A stretch of 64,000 nucleotides of DNA from Pyricularia pennisetigena. Lineage: Eukaryota > Ascomycota > Sordariomycetes > Magnaporthales > Pyriculariaceae. The stretch is from positions 3,003,864 through 3,067,863 of the forward strand of contig NW_021940918.1 in NCBI RefSeq assembly GCF_004337985.1, written 5' to 3'. The number at the start of each line of letters is the position of its first letter. Within the stretch, counting starts at the first letter, position 1. Made by a program: the position numbers and the translations under genes. This document shows, one piece after another, positions 44,555-56,242 of this stretch. The notes under the pieces are model-generated. The model saw only the letters and a program-made list of their open reading frames with translations, made no database searches and was not told where the DNA came from.

Positions 44555-45907
44555 ATGGCAAGCTTGCAGGGTTGTAGGTTTCTGACGGGTGGATTGACGA
44601 TGAATCGGAGGGCTCGCTCGGTACCTATATTGTATGTAATCATGGTGCCGTAAAAGTGAATGGATTGAATTATGGCATGACTGTCAAGAATTGATTGCCA
44701 ACAACGGGTGCCAAAATAAGGCTAGACAAACTAATGCTGGCATTCCTAGCGTGCTGGGTGACAAGGCCAATGTCAAAGTTTCTTGTTTCCTTTTCTTTTT
44801 TTTTCCTCTTTTTTTTTTCCCTTTTTGTAGGGTCGCCAGGCTGCCCTTAACCCCACCTACGCCCGGCGCCCACCTGTGCTGTAGCCCTGTGCCACTTTCC
44901 CAAACGGTCAGGACCCTGGAATGGTTATGATGCTTTCGTCCGTGATTTTGCATGAGGATAAAAGTACTTTTGAACATGAATGAAAAAAATGAAAGTAGGA
45001 AAGTCGTATGAACTGGAGAGAAAAAAACAGTATTCTTTTTTTTTTAAAAAAAAAAAAAACAAAAAAAATTTAGGATTCAGATACCAACGGCATAATAAGC
45101 ATTAAAGGCGAGCTGGCATACGGGATATATGAAGAATCAGATGAGGGAGCATGAAAATCGGCAGAACAAATACTAAAGCAGTAAAACAAAGCAAATTCCT
45201 TGTTAAAATAGGACGCAAATGAGCGACCGACGGTCACTTTACCCTCAAATAATACAGCAGGACAACCTTTGCAAAAAGCAGGGAGAAATATGGGAAAACA
45301 AGCCCAAATAGACCGACCTCTTTTAACCATTTTATCAAGCCTGAATAATATCCCCCTCCCTTTGCCCATCAACCAAATGACCATATCCTGTTAAAAGCTC
45401 CATAACAAACCCATGCAAAAGAGGATATCCGATATTTAAGGGGTGCCAGCATACCTGAGGAAGCACTGAATAGTCCAAATGAGGGCGCACTGATAGGGAA
45501 CCGAGCCTCTCTTGGGTCCCTTGGACGATGGCCAAGCCTCCAGCAGGTACCAGAAACATTTTCTGTGATTTGGTAGCGGGATTTCCCTTAGATAGGCCTC
45601 TGTCTTTGGGAGTTGTCTGCAGCTGACTCAGCAGAATTGACCGTTTTATATCAACTCGCTTCCCATTTCTCGTCTCGTTCCTTTTCGGTCCCTTTCCACC
45701 ACCACCTTTCTTTCTTGATGCAAACAGCACAGCATTTCATCTTGTCAAGTGGTGAATCCCACCTTGCCCTCACCTCGACTTAGGGCAAACCTTTACATCT
45801 GCAAGTTACGCCAGCAATTTCTTTTTACGCACTGATAGATTCCCTGTCGTCTGCACATGCAGGTCAGTCTTGCTCTCTAGTTGCTTGACGTGTGACATCG
45901 AGCTATA
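44555..45907. other. Intergenic, 1.35 kb
   Basis: T/A runs around 44797-44825 and 45034-45070. Minus-strand frames at about 45070-45730 have atypical, A/T-rich codon use and no recognisable domain, so I do not call a gene. Confidence 0.4.
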
Positions 45908-48900
45908 ATGTCACACAAAGATACTGCCGCCTCTGCGGCTGGTCCCTCCCAACCCGATGAGGGCCAGCAACCGAAAGAGGTAGATGCCACCAGCAACACA
46001 ATCCCTCCTGGGTTTGTTTACCAGCACCTACACCGGCCTCTCGATTCGGCCGAGATCTTCCCTATGCAGTCGTGGATGGACAACAATTACGATCCAGCGC
46101 CTGATTTTTTCACACCCTCTGACTGCCCAGATGACCTACTCCTTGGAAACCAGAGCTGGGAATCCTCGCTCGAGGCTGCCAAGGTCCACTGGCATACGAC
46201 TCTCCAGGGCTCAGGTCTCCTGCCGGGCTGTCGACTGATGCTTGACGTCAAACGGGACAAGTTGAAGCCGCTTGGTTTCCTGAGGTCTCTGCTCAAACTT
46301 CGCAGCCAGGCCTGTGCGTCATCCTTTGTCGTTTTCGAGGGTGAGCTGGCTTGTTTTCCCACCCCGGACTTCCAGAAGGTGCGAGGAAATGCTAATATTT
46401 TCCTTGCGATGACAGGCAGCCGTCTGCTCCACTCCCTTGTTACACTGACGCTATGCACCTTTCACTACAAAAGGGTGGTGACCAACTATCCCGAAATCTT
46501 CAAGATTGTCTCAACCCTTGAAACTTTGACAACCCCGGAGTTCCAAACCACACTTTCCAAGATCATTCGCGGTGGAGAGTTGCCTTCTGAGCCATACTAC
46601 GCAACTTTGAGCATGCAAAATCCCAAACTCTACGACAAGATGATATGGGTCGGGGGCACTTACGTCCTTTACGCTTACCATCTACTGTGTAACATGCGGA
46701 CTGGCTACACTCCTAGACAAAACGACCCTGCCAAACACGGCTTCTACTTTGAGCAGCTTACGGACTCCAATGTAGACTCGGGCGTCATCCGAATCATGGA
46801 CTTTTCAACCCACGATTGGGTCGTGGCACTTTGCACCGTGTTATCATTTACTTTAAACCGTACCGTGATCAAGCAAGAGCGGGCGGTACCCAGGAACTGC
46901 CTCTCTGCATTGCACGTGGCCGATGAGGTCACCTTGGGCCGCGTCGCAGACGACAAGGATGGCAAAAGCACTCACGACAGCAAGTCGATGGACTTAAGGC
47001 AACAGATCAAGAAAATTCTTAGGGAAAGCCGCGTTCGCCCAGGGAAGCTTCTCGAGTATCTCAAAAGCTTTAGTCTGTCCCAGGCCCCAGAAGACCACGA
47101 TACGGAGGCAATGGACGAGCTATTCGTGAAGAGACAAATGTATCTGGCCAGTGTTCAACCCAATCCTTTCCCGGCACGCAAATCAGTTCAAGGCGCCCAG
47201 GGCAGCAGCATTTTCAAAGTGCCTATGGACAAAAAGACCCTGGACCACGTCGCCGGCATTGTCACTGACATTTTTCGGCCAGCCGTTAATGCTGCGCCTG
47301 GCACAAGAGCCACCCGGCGGTTCATCAAGACCGTGCCTCAGGCTGAGGTCGAATCCTTTATCCAGTCTCAAGGCCCCCTCATCGAAAAGCTGGTGGCCCA
47401 GGAGCACAAAAAGAACGAGGAGCAAAGCGTGGAGGACATACGTGAAAGCATAACGCTTGACTGCCAGCGTTCATTTGTTGGTAGCAGTCTGATGTTCAAC
47501 AGCCCTCCTCGCCAGACGGACATTACAAATGTCTGCAGGTGGTTGGCGCTGGATCCAAGCGGGGATGATTTTACCTTCAACAAGTCCAACACTGAAGTGG
47601 TAACAAACAAGAAGGACAGCGAGGGAAATTTGATCAAGGAATGTTTCGAGTTCATGCCACATCAGGTATACGGTAAGTCATTGTCGTCCCCGCTAAAAAA
47701 AGACAGTCCCCCCCTACCAGCAGATTCCATTTCGCAAATGGTGACCATTATTCCAACTCCAGCCACCACCACCACCTAGCTTCTAATCACCCCGTTTGTG
47801 CATCATACTGACGCCTGCCCGTAGACGCATCAATAGCCATGGACGCCATCATGTCGCCTATCAGGGGGTGCATCTTGGCGACCTCGTACGGTCTTGGCAA
47901 AACCAATACCTACTGGGCTGTTGCGGAGGCAACACACCAGAAAAACGTGGAAGCGTCCAAGAACGACCCGAACTTTGAGTTTCATCCCATTATTGTGACC
48001 GTACCGTCACACCTGATCGGGGACTCATTCGAAGCATGCAACAAGAACTTTGCTGGGCTGCTGTTCCCACGGGTGTATTTTGGCACTGCCGAGCAGGCAG
48101 CAACACCCTCTTTGAAAGCGGCAACCCTTGACAAGAAAGATTATCAAGGATGGGTACGGCGGATGATTGCCAAACGGAAGGACCCCGCAACTGGAGCCCA
48201 GGTCTTGATCACTTCATACTCTACCTCCCAGCTGAGGTGGCTCTCTCGGGACGCGACCTTCCGGTACCAAGACGGCCAAACGGTGACGTACACATCTCAG
48301 AAGTCAAGAAATCAGCCGGTGCAACGGGGGGCTATCGTTGCGCGGGCTTCATTGAGCGTCTCCAACACATCGCACGAGAAGGCGGCAGAGGCTCAAGACC
48401 TGTTTGCTCATGAAGACAATCCCGCTATACAAGAGGGCGATGACGCCGCTGAATTCGAACGGCACAGTGAGTACTTGGAGACAGGCGCTATAGAAGCGGA
48501 CGCGGACGCGGACGCAGAGGGACAAGTGGACGATGGTTAGAAGCCATTCATCCCCAGTCGACATCCGCAACCAGAAAGCCTGCGGCGAGACGACGGAACT
48601 TTGCCCACACACTACAAGACGACGTATCTCCTCAAAAGAGCATTCCAGCTTGAGGGGGCTGATTTCAAATTCAGCCTCCTCATATTTGATGAGGCGCATA
48701 CTCTCCGCAACTCTAGGTCCACATTCTCAATACTTGCAAGACTCTTGCCTCGGACTAAAGACGCGGGACTGCTCCTGGTATCCGCAACGCCGATCCTGAA
48801 TTCGGTTCAGGAGATGCGCAGTCTGAACACCATTATGGTGCACCATTCGGGTATACCATTCTCCCAACTCCCAATCAGTGGAAATCCTGTAGAAGTATTC

Positions 48901-50971
48901 ACCAAAGACTATGACCCGTTTGCCCCAGCCAGCCTGTCCGCTTCAGGGGAAGGCGAGCACATTGAGCCTACCGATAAACGCACCACTGGCACCATCTGAG
49001 GCCAAACCGTTACCCCCGACCACCCAAAGTTTCAAGAGCTCAAAGCCTGGTACCAGACCGACCCAGCAAAGAACCAGTTCTTCTTTATGGCGCCGGGAGT
49101 GGCGGCCAAGGTGGCGCGGTCGAATGCAGCAGAGCGCGACTTCGTTTATGAAAAGTTGGCTACCTTATTGATCAGCCGGAGACACGCACACTCTCCGCTG
49201 ACTCTCAACAATGGCAAAGTGGTATACCCCGGTACCACCATCCCCCCTTTGACCATTTGCACCATCGAGGTCGGCCACAAGCCGGGATCTGCTGACCGCC
49301 AGCACACCGCGTACTCGTCCGACTTCTTCCTTGGCTCGTTTTTTAAGGAAGCTATGGCTCGAGACACCTCTGACGTCGACCCGATACCTTCAGCCACCAG
49401 GGGCGCTACAATCGAGGAAAACGACCTGCTGCCACGCAAAGCCAACGATGACGACAACGAAAAGTCCAGGAGTAGCAGTGCGCTCAAGCGAACAGTGGAC
49501 GGAGGATACGTCAACCTGTGGGCATACCGGGTGGTTGTCCTCGATAGCATTCTGTGCTCGCACATACGATTTGATGTTCGACCCGGAATGTGCCCAGCGT
49601 GATCCTTTGGCGACTATACCTCTCAAGAAGATTATGGAAGCTACCAAGAAAACCTCGAGGCTGGGCCTTTCTGCCGCCGAGGTAGCCATGCTAAAAAAGA
49701 CTGAGCTTGCGCAACCATGACTTTGTTGACCCTAACCTTGGTGTCAAGCACGTTAAAGCCATGCAGGCCTTTAACCAAGAGGACGGAGGACTCAGCTATC
49801 TATTTAGCCTGGCCGAGCGCGAATATCTGATGCCCTATACCCGCCCCGCACACGTCACCACGTGGGCCGCCGGTCGCTCGCCTAGTATGGCCGAAGTGCT
49901 TTCCAAAGTCTCCGGTTACGTTTCGGCCGGTGAGCGAGTGCTTTTGGTGGTCGTGAATCCTTATTGCCAGATGTAAGTCTGCTCCCAATTCACCTGTTGA
50001 GCTTCCCAATCCGGCAGAACCCATGCCACTTCCGGGCTCCCCAGCAGGTAAAGCATAAACTAACATAAGCTAGGTACTTGCACGCCTTTCTCGTCGAGGT
50101 CGGGTCCCGGGTTTTGAACATCTCCTCTGCCACACTCATTCCCGACCGCGTCGAGGCCGTCGAAATGTTCAACCGGCCCGACGTGGAGGTCGACGTATTT
50201 CTGACCTCTATGACGGTCGCGTCAAGCGGCATTAATCTTCACAAACAGTGCCATAGGGGAATCCACATCCAGGAGTCATGGAATCCCAACCTGACACTGC
50301 AATGCGCAGGGCGTCTCCATCGCGCCGGCCAAACCCATCCAGTCACTTGGGAAGTGATCCACGTCAGGGACTCCTTCTGCGACTATATGCAGCTGAGGCG
50401 ATTGGAGAAGTGGTTTGTTCAGTGGACCAGCGAGGGACGCTTGCCGCAAGGCACCTCTCTGCCGGACGGCGTGCTCCGCTCCCCGGCCACGTTGGGTGCC
50501 ATTGGATACGAGAACGCGCGCTCCATCTTCGGCCGGTCGATCAACAACTACGCCTATGTTCTTTTCCCACCGCGATGCACCGACGAGTTCAACGACGACA
50601 AGCACCTTCATGTCGGACAGTTCATCTCGCAGGTGGTTCGTTTGATCTTCCAAAACGTGGGCAGCACGGACGAGGAAGAGAACCGCGACCTGAGCGAGTT
50701 CATAGCGCAGTGGAATCTGCGCCCAAAGGCAGCCTGTCTAGCCTTCCTCTTGCTTCGGAACGATTACGTCGGCGATCGCGGTATCGAGCGCTTCTCCCAC
50801 GCCCGGCAGGGCCTAGACGTGCTCGAGTCGGCACGTCAGTCGAGCGGAGGTCTGGATGATGTGGACGTCTTGGAGGCCAAAGTCGCCGAGATCTACCGGC
50901 CTCCGGCTAGCTACTATCATCTGAAGAACCTTGACAGGAAGACTGTAGACCCTGTGGTTGACGGCTCTTGA
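45908..50971 (+). pseudogene. SNF2-family ATPase/helicase-like gene with stops and frameshifts
   Basis: The best model has exon 1 at 45908-47672, an intron (GTAAGT, branch CTGAC, acceptor CCGTAG) and exon 2 from 47825. A second intron is at 49973-50073. The ~590-residue amino part is of unknown function. The ATPase core has motif I ATSYGLGKTNTYW, motif II LLIFDEAHTLRN, motif III LLLVSATPIL, motif V SMTVASSGINLHKQ and motif VI LQCAGRLHRAGQ, the Snf2 pattern of DNA-dependent translocases. The frame is broken four times: TAG at 48538-48540, TGA at 48997-48999, a shift near 49560 (before TYDLMFDPECAQ), and a shift near 49715 (before RNHDFVDPNLG). On both sides of each break the protein reads naturally. 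Both stops could come from single C-to-T changes (CAG, CGA). A basic tail (NDKRKLSRKKAEKDEHG) in yet another frame near 51210 may be a lost extension. Confidence 0.75.
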
Positions 50972-52093
50972 GCTCCAATGCCGTTGGGCCAAAGCATGCA
51001 GGGTTCAGGGTAAGGGTCGGGCGTTCTATTTGACAACCCAAAGCGAAAAAAAAAACTCTGTTCTGTCAGACTCAAGCTGCACTTTGACTACTAGAGATGT
51101 CGGCAAACTGTCTGCCTCTGCTGCCCAGAACCATGAGGCGCAATATCAACAGTCTGTTAATGCGCCTAGACGTCAATTGCCTGGTCGGGACATCACACCC
51201 CTTTGTCTGTTAATGATAAGCGAAAACTCTCACGTAAAAAGGCTGAGAAGGATGAACATGGTTCTGTAACTGACGAGCTTCTGCTCAAGCGGACTCGAAT
51301 TCAGTTCACCCAGCGAAGTGTTGACAGGAGAGGTGAAGACAAGGGAACTAAATCATCATGGACGATTCATAATTGGACCCCATTCGCTTGTGCGAGGCGC
51401 CTTCAAGTTGCAAACAAGATAAATACACAGTCCCAGTACCCAAATCATTGGCCGGCTGTGCAAACCAGCATTGTTTTGTGACGCCTGAGTACATCAGTCT
51501 CAATGCGATATGATGGTCAGTTTTTAACGCAAGAGAAAGCCTAGTGCCTGAAGGTTCCCGTAGATATCTGAAGGTCCCCTTTTCTTTGCAGCGTCACATT
51601 TGGACCTAGGTTGATATCGAGTCGGGTTGAAAGTGCTGATAGTGATATGTGCGTTTGCGAGTGTGTGCAGCTTTTGAAGCTTAAATAGAAAGAATGCCAC
51701 CTATGCGTATTGTATTTCACCGATACTCACATGGGAAATGCTCTGCTTTGATGTAGTAAAGCCCAACTCTGCTTTGAAGCTTCTCTCCAGGGGCATGAAC
51801 CTGATTTGAACAAAGCAGTCCCGTGTTTGTAAAGATGACGTCTAGATCTTGTAGTGTATGGAAGTCTCCGTGGTCGAAACCAATCTGTTGCGGCTTATAC
51901 TACGACGATACGTCTCGTTCCGCGTTTTCGTTAGCCTTGAGAAGCATCCCCTCAAGTAAAGTAACGTCTTATAAGGGGATTAGAAAAGCATCCCACTCAC
52001 TGAACCGAAAGGGAGCTCGTCGTCATTGCCAGGTTCTAAAAGAAAACTACATGTGTAGTTACAGGCGGTGTTACGCAAAAACACAAAAATAAA
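50972..52093. other. Intergenic, 1.1 kb, downstream of the SNF2-like gene
   Basis: The first 350 bp contain hydrophilic, partly Lys-rich frames (51000-51330) that may be a remnant of the SNF2-like protein's tail. The rest up to tRNA-Ile shows nothing. Confidence 0.4.
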
Positions 52094-52189
52094 TGCTCAC
52101 TACCAGGGTCGAACTGGCGACCTTCGCATTACTTGGTATGTGTGTTAGACATATTAGTACGACGCTCTAACCAACTGAGCTAAGCGAGC
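52094..52189 (-). tRNA. tRNA-Ile (anticodon AAT) with 22-nt intron
   Basis: On the minus strand the acceptor stem is GCTCGCT/AGTGAGC (one G-U) with discriminator A. The D arm is GCTC...GAGC. The anticodon stem TCGTA/TGCGA encloses CT-AAT-A...A, and the T arm is GCCAG-TTCGACC-CTGGT. A 22-nt intron sits one base 3' of the anticodon. AAT is read as IAU after wobble modification. Confidence 0.93.
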
Positions 52190-53194
52190 TGAGCTGTTGA
52201 TGAGGAAGCGAAAGGAAAGTGACACTGTGTTCCTTGCATCGCGGCTTCCCAGACTTGCTTCGACCTTGGGTGGATACTCTGAGACTTGGAGTGGAAGGGA
52301 AGTAAACTTGTGGGTGTGTAAATGTGGATTGAGGTTTTTTCTCTCCAAAACCCACCATTTGATATCTTCTTGCCCCTCAAACCACAAGTTCTACGCGACG
52401 CGATTGCCAAATAGTTACTTGTTTTTTTTGCACTCGAAAGTCGCACAGAACCCTCACTGTCGGCTTTTTTTTTAACCCAAAAAAAAAAAAAAAAAAAAAA
52501 AAATCGTTACAAACGGTCCAAGGGGTCCACGCTGGGGACGTTCCGCACCAACTGTTATTTGCTGAGAAGTTCGAATTTTCAAGTAAAATATGTCCATCAA
52601 ATTTTGTAGGAAATAAAACAGCCAGGTAGATGGGTTCGGAAGGGACTAAGTAGGTAGGTCTGATGCATCATGGCATGGCTCAGTCTACCGTCACGACCGG
52701 ACAAAGGTTCAAAAGTCCATATGCCATCAGGAGTGGGAGTCCATATTGTATCCCTTTTGGACTCTGTCCGACAATATCGTCCCCAAGCAACACAGGATGG
52801 CCATGGCGGGCAAATTCCAAAGGGGTCGTATATCTTGGGTAGATATTTCACCTTGCAACATCTTGCGTCGCCCCATTTTCTCCAGGTGTGGTAGAGTATA
52901 ATTCTGTAAACAAGCAATTCGCTCACTGTTTGGTGGCTAATGCATTGTTTGTAACATACTTGTGTTCTTATTTGGCTCCAGTTTGGCTGCCGGTGTGCGT
53001 CAAATTTGAAATCACTAGAAATAGATCTATTCTACAAAGTTCTCTTCCTTTTCTGTCCATTCTCAACCGCCATTTTCCTTTTCCCTTCTTCCTTCCAGCC
53101 AATCATGTTTTTGTTGGCAAACAGAACAGCCCAACCATGATCCTTGCCCCCTTATACATCCGCAGTCCAACCCCGAAACTCGGACAAGACCACT
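52190..53194. other. Intergenic, 1 kb, with A25 run
   Basis: A25 at 52479-52503. Otherwise the 3' flank of the large membrane-protein gene. No gene supported. Confidence 0.45.
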
Positions 53195-54835
53195 TTATTC
53201 AGTCGACCCTCTGCGGTGAGCCATGTCCAGCTCCTTCAGAGGCCGGGCAGGCGCACGCTCAGACGCAGGGTTGACGGTCTCGCCGAAAGTCGGCGACAAG
53301 CAAAAGCCAGAATAAGGCCCCGAGACCCGCAGTCGAGTTTTGTTCGCATCCTGCTCCGGTTCGGGCGCCTCCGCCTCCGCCCCTGACATACGCGGCGACT
53401 GGTCTTGCGACGATTTCTCTCTTCGAACGGTTATCGTCTCCGGCTTGCCTGCGGCAAACGAGACGGTCCTGACGCAAGGTGAGGTCGGCAATGAGTGGTG
53501 CGGCTCCTCGACCGGAGAGGGCACCGAGTCTGCCTCGCCCTGGCTCTGCTGCGCCTGCTGCCTGCCTTGCTGGCGTCCTGAGCTAGAACGTCCTCTGGGC
53601 GACTGTTGGGACCATGTGGACTCGGCGTCTGCACCCTGCACCTCCGGCCCCGAGTGCGGCGGCGTCGCGAGCTTCTTCCACGAATAGCCCCAGCTCGAGA
53701 TTGACGACGATCTCGATGGGGTTCCAGAGCTGCCCTCCCTGGTGGACTTGCGGACCAGCGAATCCTCTGATCCACGCTCTTTGTTGTAAACAGCCCTTTT
53801 CCCGCCGGCCGGGATTTTCTTCAGACTCGGCTGCTCACCCGCGTTTCCAGGTTTCGCCCTGTGGCCACGGACGACAGGCGTCTTGGGAGAGTAGTGGCGA
53901 GTTTCCGCAGTCGTCTTTTTCCGTCGCACCTTGGCCTCGGCGGGCGCCTCCTCGGAAATGGAAGCGGCCTTGTCCGGAGGGATGAGCTCGTCGCGCAGCT
54001 GGGCGCCGGCGAACAGCATGGTGGCCGGCTTGAAGCGGGTCCCGATGGTGCGCGAGCAGCAGGCCGTGGTGCTGAGGGCCGCCAGGACAAGCACCTCGAC
54101 GGCGAGGAAGAAGGACAGGATGCCGACGGCGGCCGAGGCGACGCTGGGTTTTATGATCGACGTGCCCATGGCCGAGTGTATGGGCCGCGGCGCCGTCTCC
54201 TCGACCGTGCCCGACGACTGCCTCGCGCGAACCGTCGGCGTGCTCGGCCCCGGCTCGGCGGCGCCCGTGAGCAGCGCTTCGCTTGCGAAGAAGAGCCCCG
54301 CGGCCAGGGCGGACTCGGCCGTCGCTCTGCCCTGGGGTCCCTTGGGGTTGAGGGCGGCGAACCAGGACGCCACGAGCACGTCGAGGCGGACGCTCGGCGA
54401 GGTTCTCAACTGCGTGGACGCGCCGCTCGAGTCGACGGCCGCGTCGTACAGGCCGGCGCAGGCGTCTGAGACGTTCTGCCTGGTGAAGGACCACAGGGGC
54501 AGACCTCGTGCGCATATCGATGCCGCCGCGGCCAGGCGAGCTGCGTCGTTGCGCTCGTCGGTGCCCTCGGCACGGCTTGCCAGCCCCAGGAACGAGTCGT
54601 TTCCCAGAGCGGCCAGGAGTGCAAGAGCAAGCGGTCCCGGGGCTTGTTGGACGGGAGCTGTGGTCGCTCTGGAGCCTGGCCTTGGGTGGTGGTCGCTGAG
54701 ATGGTCAGCTTCTTCGTACTGGTCGCAGACCGGATCGACGGCTAGCCACATTTGAGATCGGGACGGGAAAGAGAACGTACGTGGTACTGTTACTGAAAAT
54801 AGTATTATAATCGTCATTATAATCATCACCAACAA

Positions 54836-54868
<33 letters not shown>

Positions 54869-56242
54869 CATCGCCACCATCGCCCCCATCGCCCCCATCG
54901 CCATCAACATTGACTTTTCGAACATCATTGCTCCTCCGCTCCAGTACCTCTCCTATACCCTGCGGGGCATGCAACGGTTCAGCTGTTCCAGTCCCGCTGC
55001 GCGAGTTTGGCAGCTCAAAGTAGTCCCTTGTGCTATTGGCAGTGCATCGGGCGGTGTAGTTGGCGCGGGCCGCCATGTTCCTGATCTCGCTGTCGCCCGG
55101 TATGGTGCTGTCCAGGAAAAGCTCTTCGCGCATCTGCCGACGATCCCGCCCGGGGTCCAACGTCGTCGACATTTGGAGCACGCAAAACTTGACCTGGACG
55201 CCCGCGCTCCGAAAGGCTCCCTCGAACGACTGTGGCCCGCTACACGACGACGGATAGGACCTGTAGCCGATGGTCTCGCACGCGATGGACGACCGGAGGC
55301 GCATGGCTGATTCGCGCAGCACGCCGGTGTTTGTGGTCGACGGGAGCGCAGACACGAAGTAGCTGCTTCCGCGGTTTGGGTTGTCGAGGTAGCTGGACAG
55401 CGTATGAACCTGAGAGATTTCGGGCCTGCCCGTCGTACCCTCTGTGTAGTCGTGCCACAAGTAGGGTTGCTCGGTAGCACGTTGCTCAGTCACCAGTTTG
55501 TCTGCAACCCTCTTCACGATCTGGTCTCGGGGTACTTGGTCGACAGAGGTTGGCGTTGGGTCAAACCCTAGCGTCATAAAGGTCGAGGGGATTCCTGGCT
55601 CGCACCCCGGTCCGTCGAATCTTCTGGCGGGATCGTCAAGACAAGATATAACTCTCAGTTCTTGGGGCTTTATTGCCACGGCCATGATAAAAGAGAGCAG
55701 TATACCTGCGCCAGTTAGTAACAAGACGAACATGATCAGGACCGGCCCGAAGGATCTAAGACGGAAGGCACTTTACAATATGTCACCAGCATCAGGCCAA
55801 GCAGGGTAAAGCCAGAGGTGTGGTTGGCCGTGAGTCTAGCCCAAGGCTCGTCGGCCAACGAGAGAAGCTGTCGGGGGCTCAGCTTGTTGGATTCGTTTTG
55901 CCTCTGGGCATAAGCCACAGCAGCATGGGCCAGGATGACAGAGACGACGGGGATGGTGGAGATGGCAACCACGGTGTTGAGGGCTCTTATGGCTGTCGTC
56001 CAAGCCGTGACCGACTGCAGGGCTTCTGGGGATAGCTTTCCCTGGGCATCCTCGTAGTCGCTCGTGCTGAGGGATGGCCTCAGACTGTAGACACAGGCCG
56101 CCACCCACGAGATGAGTAGAAGGACCAGGTAGACCATGAAAACCACCAGCGTTGTGAAGTGCCTTGACTTGTGGCGCATCATTGCTGGATCCACCTCACC
56201 ACGTAAACCGGGGCTGGCTTGGTGCCAAGAAAGAGAAACCAT
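53195..56242 (-). CDS. Large fungal membrane protein of unknown function, 936 aa
   Basis: Exons are 55777-56242, 54959-55705 and 53195-54792. Intron 1 (GTAAAG, branch TTACTAAC, acceptor GGCGCAG) is clear. Intron 2 (GTATAG...TTTTCAG, 166 nt) is my preferred join: it restores frame (APQ-V-TVPRTFSFPSRSQMW) and removes a (GAC)10 repeat from the coding sequence. Exon 1 gives three of the membrane helices (TTLVVFMVYLVLLLISWVAA, ALNTVVAISTIPVVSVILAH, and one completed by exon 2 as VTYCILLSFIMAVAI). A large, probably external, domain of about 400 residues with cysteines and sequons follows. A fourth helix (SVASAAVGILSFFLAVEVLV) leads to a ~300-residue Ser/Pro/Arg-rich cytosolic tail with many possible phosphosites. 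No known domain is recognised. The alternative is a poly-Asp tract with a shorter intron. Confidence 0.72.
54837..54866. repeat. (GTC)10 trinucleotide repeat
   Basis: Ten perfect GTC units on the + strand (GAC on the coding strand of the membrane-protein gene), flanked by imperfect ATCGCC units to about 54905. It probably lies in intron 2 of that gene; if retained it would encode poly-Asp. Confidence 0.9.

Noticed and set aside
45070..45730. Two overlapping minus-strand frames of 104 and 131 codons
   Set aside because: A/T-rich third positions and homopolymer-derived peptide stretches, no recognisable domain.
48541..48579. A 39-nt intron that would remove the TAG stop of the SNF2-like gene
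   Set aside because: It keeps frame, but it is shorter than normal fungal introns and has no branch site, so a true nonsense codon is more likely.
53861..54755. Plus-strand frames of 202 and 274 codons
   Set aside because: Antisense shadows of the third exon of the membrane-protein gene.
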